A stretch of 8,740 bases of DNA, from NCBI GenBank assembly GCA_900556845.1, contig USQO01000083.1, forward strand, positions 1-8,740, written 5' to 3'. Made by a program: the position numbers and the translations under genes. The notes under the pieces were generated by a model. It had not been told where the DNA came from. It made no database searches and saw only the letters and a program-made list of their open reading frames with translations. Within the stretch, counting starts at the first letter, position 1. Every line of letters begins with the position of its first letter. This DNA comes from an uncultured Bacteroides sp. GTDB taxonomy: Bacteria; Bacteroidota; Bacteroidia; Bacteroidales; Bacteroidaceae. Shown piece by piece: positions 6,981-8,740 of this stretch.

Positions 6981-8108
6981 TTAGATGGAGGCAAACTGTT
7001 TGCGCCATTGGCTAGGTGACATGCCCGTTTTTTGTTTGAATATACGATAAATCCATGTGTGGGATGAGAAACCGCACTCTGTGGAAATAGCGTCAATGCT
7101 ATATTCGGGGTTGGCTTTCATCATGCGAACAGCCTCATTAAAACGAATGTCGCTAAGCCAGGTTCTAAAATTGGTGTATTCTGACTGATTGAAGTATTCT
7201 GTCAGTTCGTTTTTCTTGTATCCCAACTTGGTAGCTAGCGAATAGATGTTAACTTCATAGTCCTTATAAAATCCCTCTTCACACCATTTCTTGAGGGCTA
7301 ATTCTATTTCCATCTTTCTATTAGCTGTCAAGATATTTGTGCCATGAGTGTTCTTGCCGTCTTTCATGTCTTCTGCTTCCGTGACTTTTGCTTCTGCGTC
7401 ATTTTCCTCAGGAATGACTTCTTTGGGTGTGATGTAATAGCCCATAGCAATGAAAGTGTGGACGAAAAAGATGACAGAGAGTAATATCAAGGGACCTATT
7501 ATATATAATAAGGTATTGAAGAGGATTGCTACAGGAAGGAGTCCAGCAGCAAAGTATAGCAAAATGATGCTGGCTTGCGAATAGCGCACGTATGGAATCA
7601 AGTCGATTCCGAAATTCTCCATGAGCTTCTGCTTTCGGGCTTTTGTTTCTTTGCGAATGATAAGAATAAAATATGCCATGCTAGCCACAAAAAGACCGAG
7701 CATCACATAGAGCATATTGCCAATGTGTAAACTTTGACTTTTGAACATGCCAATGACGAAAACTATGGCGATGAGTATGTATGCCATCATACCACGTAAA
7801 CAATACCGTCGCACTTTGTTGCCTGTGCTCTCTATGTTGATTATGGAGAGAGTGATGGCAAATGCCACTGGAGTATAGAACAATATGTTGAATGCTGCGC
7901 CCACATCGGCACCTTGTGCACGGAGTCCATGAATCATCTGTAAGAGGTAGTGGACGGAGAAGAATAGCATGGATGCAACGAGAATCCATCTTGATATTTC
8001 GTAGCGCCACACCTTCCATCTCACCTGCAAACTTGCCATGGCTAATTGCAATGCTAGCATGGCTGTAATGACGCAACATACAAGTTGTAATATGAATAAC
8101 GATTTCAT
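6981..8108 (-). CDS. Membrane-bound AraC-type transcriptional regulator
   Basis: The protein has 375 residues. The N-terminal part is strongly hydrophobic, with about seven membrane helices (roughly 4-27, 41-61, 70-92, 107-124, 131-151, 176-198, 203-226). A charged, acidic linker (about 232-265) follows, then a cytoplasmic AraC helix-turn-helix domain (about 275-372). The second HTH is clear (IDAISTECGFSS, then YRIFKQKTGMSPSQWRKQ); the first is less canonical (NIYSLATKLGYKKNELTEYF). Membrane-tethered AraC proteins of this layout occur in Bacteroidota; their signals and targets are largely unknown. It has no visible kinase or receiver, so it may sense a ligand or membrane state directly. It lies alone between two 21-bp direct repeats, with its start codon 12 bp from one copy. 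The nearest promoter-like sequence overlaps that repeat. Start ATG 8106-8108 is chosen because it precedes the first membrane helix; no Shine-Dalgarno sequence is seen. Confidence 0.9.
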   Translation of the reverse strand: MKSLFILQLVCCVITAMLALQLAMASLQVRWKVWRYEISRWILVASMLFFSVHYLLQMIHGLRAQGADVGAAFNILFYTPVAFAITLSIINIESTGNKVRRYCLRGMMAYILIAIVFVIGMFKSQSLHIGNMLYVMLGLFVASMAYFILIIRKETKARKQKLMENFGIDLIPYVRYSQASIILLYFAAGLLPVAILFNTLLYIIGPLILLSVIFFVHTFIAMGYYITPKEVIPEENDAEAKVTEAEDMKDGKNTHGTNILTANRKMEIELALKKWCEEGFYKDYEVNIYSLATKLGYKKNELTEYFNQSEYTNFRTWLSDIRFNEAVRMMKANPEYSIDAISTECGFSSHTWIYRIFKQKTGMSPSQWRKQFASI

Positions 8109-8119
8109 AGTATTGTTAT

Positions 8120-8140
8120 TACCTTAATTCCGCAACACTA
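8120..8140. repeat. 21-bp direct repeat, copy 2
   Basis: This matches 6868-6888 in 20 of 21 positions, same orientation, 1252 bp away. It begins 12 bp upstream of the regulator start codon, so its minus-strand reading (TTGCGGAATTAAGG) would be part of the gene's promoter or leader. Confidence 0.85.
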
Positions 8141-8164
8141 GGATTTTTAACATAAAGCTCTAAA
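8133..8164 (-). promoter_or_regulatory. Degenerate promoter candidate for the AraC-type gene
   Basis: On the minus strand TTTA (8161-8164) is followed after 20 bases by TAGTGTTG (8133-8140). Each differs by one base from the Bacteroides elements TTTG and TAnnTTTG. The -7 part lies inside the 21-bp repeat. A start near 8127 would give a leader of about 20 bases. No better match is present on this strand between 8109 and 8440. Confidence 0.25.
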
Positions 8165-8220
8165 GCAGCCAAAGGAGAATAAGAGAGGTTGGAACGTAAA
8201 CAGTTGGGGATGAGTAGATT

Positions 8221-8346
8221 TGCACAAAGTTGACAAATCGGCATAAAGCAAGCGAGTGAGGAATATTGAAGTAGTTCAGTTACTAAATCGTGAGCCACAG
8301 TTACCTATGCAAAGCAGGTAACAATACGGAAAGGCAACTTTGTGCA
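8221..8346. repeat. Long-spaced 12-bp perfect inverted repeat
   Basis: TGCACAAAGTTG (8221-8232) and CAACTTTGTGCA (8335-8346) are exact reverse complements, separated by 102 bases. The left arm overlaps a TAGATTTG box and a smaller inverted repeat (GATTTG 8217-8222, CAAATC 8234-8239). It could be recombinase or regulator binding sites or, in RNA, a long stem that encloses the 8300-8322 hairpin. Confidence 0.7.
8300..8322. repeat. 7-bp hairpin inside the larger inverted repeat
   Basis: GTTACCT (8300-8306) pairs perfectly with AGGTAAC (8316-8322) around a 9-base loop. A second, direct copy of CAGTTAC lies 21 bp upstream at 8277-8283. No T run follows, so it is not an intrinsic terminator. Confidence 0.55.
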
Positions 8347-8392
8347 TCAACGGATTTTATTGCGCTGATTCTCAATATTTTGCGTATCAAGG

Positions 8393-8438
8393 AACGCTTA
8401 CAAAATGATTATATTTGCACACTCAAAATGTAAGCGTT
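8393..8438 (+). promoter_or_regulatory. Integrase promoter box enclosed by a 10-bp inverted repeat
   Basis: AACGCTTACA (8393-8402) and TGTAAGCGTT (8429-8438) are perfect reverse complements 26 bases apart; the right arm touches the integrase ATG. Between them TATATTTG (8410-8417) matches the Bacteroides -7 consensus and predicts a start near 8424 with a leader of about 15 bases. A TTG at the proper -33 distance is not evident; TTTTG at 8378-8382 is too far. The layout suggests an operator or recombinase site that covers the promoter. Confidence 0.55.
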
Positions 8439-8740
8439 ATGAAAATCGAAAAATTCAAGGTGTTGCTCTACCTAAAAAAGAGCGGAATGGACAAGAATGG
8501 AAAAGCTCCCATCATGGGACGCATCACGGTGAACAGGACTATGGCGCAGTTCTCCTGCAAGTTGTCTTGCACTCCATCGCTTTGGAATCCTCGTGCCAGC
8601 CGATTGGAGGGCAAGAGATACCCTTTTCCCATTGCTGAGCACGAATCGTGTTCGTATCGATCTCATCACCATCTGCAAGATGCTCGGTCACAAGGATGTG
8701 AAGATGACGCAGCGGTATGCGAGAGTGACCCAAAAGAAGC
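8439..8740 (+). pseudogene. Internally deleted tyrosine recombinase (integrase), cut by the window end
   Basis: The frame from ATG 8439 encodes a typical N-terminal arm of Bacteroides element integrases for 59 residues (YLKKSGMDKNGKAPIMGRI, later LSCTPSLWNPR and LEGK). From 8611 the family continues in a different frame with the catalytic end: ARDT (Arg of the HxxR motif, 8614-8616), LITICKMLGH (His 8689-8691) and MTQRYARV (nucleophile Tyr 8716-8718). About 300 residues, including the core-binding domain and the first catalytic Arg and Lys, are missing, estimated from the usual length near 400. The join lies within 8610-8616 in GGCAAGA, which both sides could supply, so a short-homology deletion is likely. 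The join also shifts frame by one base, so no active enzyme can be made. Both parts run in the same direction and order as in an intact gene. The last few codons lie beyond the window. Confidence 0.88.

Larger units (their letters stand above)
8141..8438. other. Non-coding region upstream of the integrase relic
   Basis: No credible gene is seen in these 298 bases. They contain a 12-bp inverted repeat 102 bases apart (8221-8346), a hairpin inside it (8300-8322), two CAGTTAC direct repeats 21 bp apart (8277 and 8298), a TAGATTTG promoter-like box (8215-8222, plus strand) and a 10-bp inverted repeat around the integrase promoter (8393-8438). Such density of symmetric sites fits the control and attachment region of an integrative element, but no function is shown. 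Confidence 0.5.

Noticed and set aside
8256..8321. GTG-started 21-codon frame between the inverted repeats
   Set aside because: It is very short, has no start-site support and no recognisable similarity; it overlaps the hairpin, which explains its sequence better.
8221..8346. Integron attC-type recombination site
   Set aside because: The inner arms GTTACCT/AGGTAAC do not fit the GTTRRRY/RYYYAAC core rules, and the adjacent recombinase is of the Bacteroides element type, not IntI.
8472..8733. Minus-strand open frames opposite the integrase relic
   Set aside because: They are mirror frames of recognisable integrase coding sequence and show no family features of their own.
1..8740. CRISPR array, tRNA, rRNA or other stable RNA gene
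   Set aside because: I saw no regularly spaced repeats and no cloverleaf or rRNA-like stretches on either strand.

Overview
The window looks like the chromosome of a gut-type Bacteroidota bacterium (Bacteroides/Prevotella group). The evidence is a giant hybrid two-component system, promoter motifs of the TAnnTTTG type, start codons without Shine-Dalgarno sequences, an ISL3/ISAon1-like transposase relic and a Bacteroides-type tyrosine integrase relic. It is probably a whole draft contig, because the first 41 bases are Illumina Nextera library adapter plus an index, not genome.

Left two thirds (42-6351): two minus-strand genes 51 bp apart. The upstream gene (4303-6351) encodes a probable exported protein with a beta-rich N-terminal part and a helix-rich C-terminal part of alpha/alpha-toroid type. 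It is most likely a carbohydrate-active enzyme of unassigned family. The downstream gene (262-4251) encodes a complete hybrid two-component system: 14-blade periplasmic sensor, Y_Y_Y domain, one membrane helix, histidine kinase, receiver and AraC DNA-binding domain. Such regulators sit in polysaccharide utilization loci, so the pair looks like the edge of one. The transporter genes (SusC/SusD) are not in the window.

Right third (6560-8740): a patchwork of mobile-DNA debris around one intact gene. A decayed plus-strand transposase fragment (about 6576-6868) ends exactly at a 21-bp sequence. That sequence recurs as a direct repeat at 8120-8140, so the two copies bracket a minus-strand gene (6981-8108) for a membrane-bound AraC-type regulator with about seven transmembrane helices. 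A hairpin lies at 6911-6944. Beyond the second repeat is about 300 bp of non-coding DNA with nested inverted repeats. It leads to a tyrosine recombinase start that has lost its central part by deletion and is cut off by the window end.

How the parts may work together (inference): the hybrid sensor detects an oligosaccharide and controls a locus that includes the toroid protein. The AraC cassette looks like a later arrival. The debris may also have supplied part of a promoter for the toroid gene.
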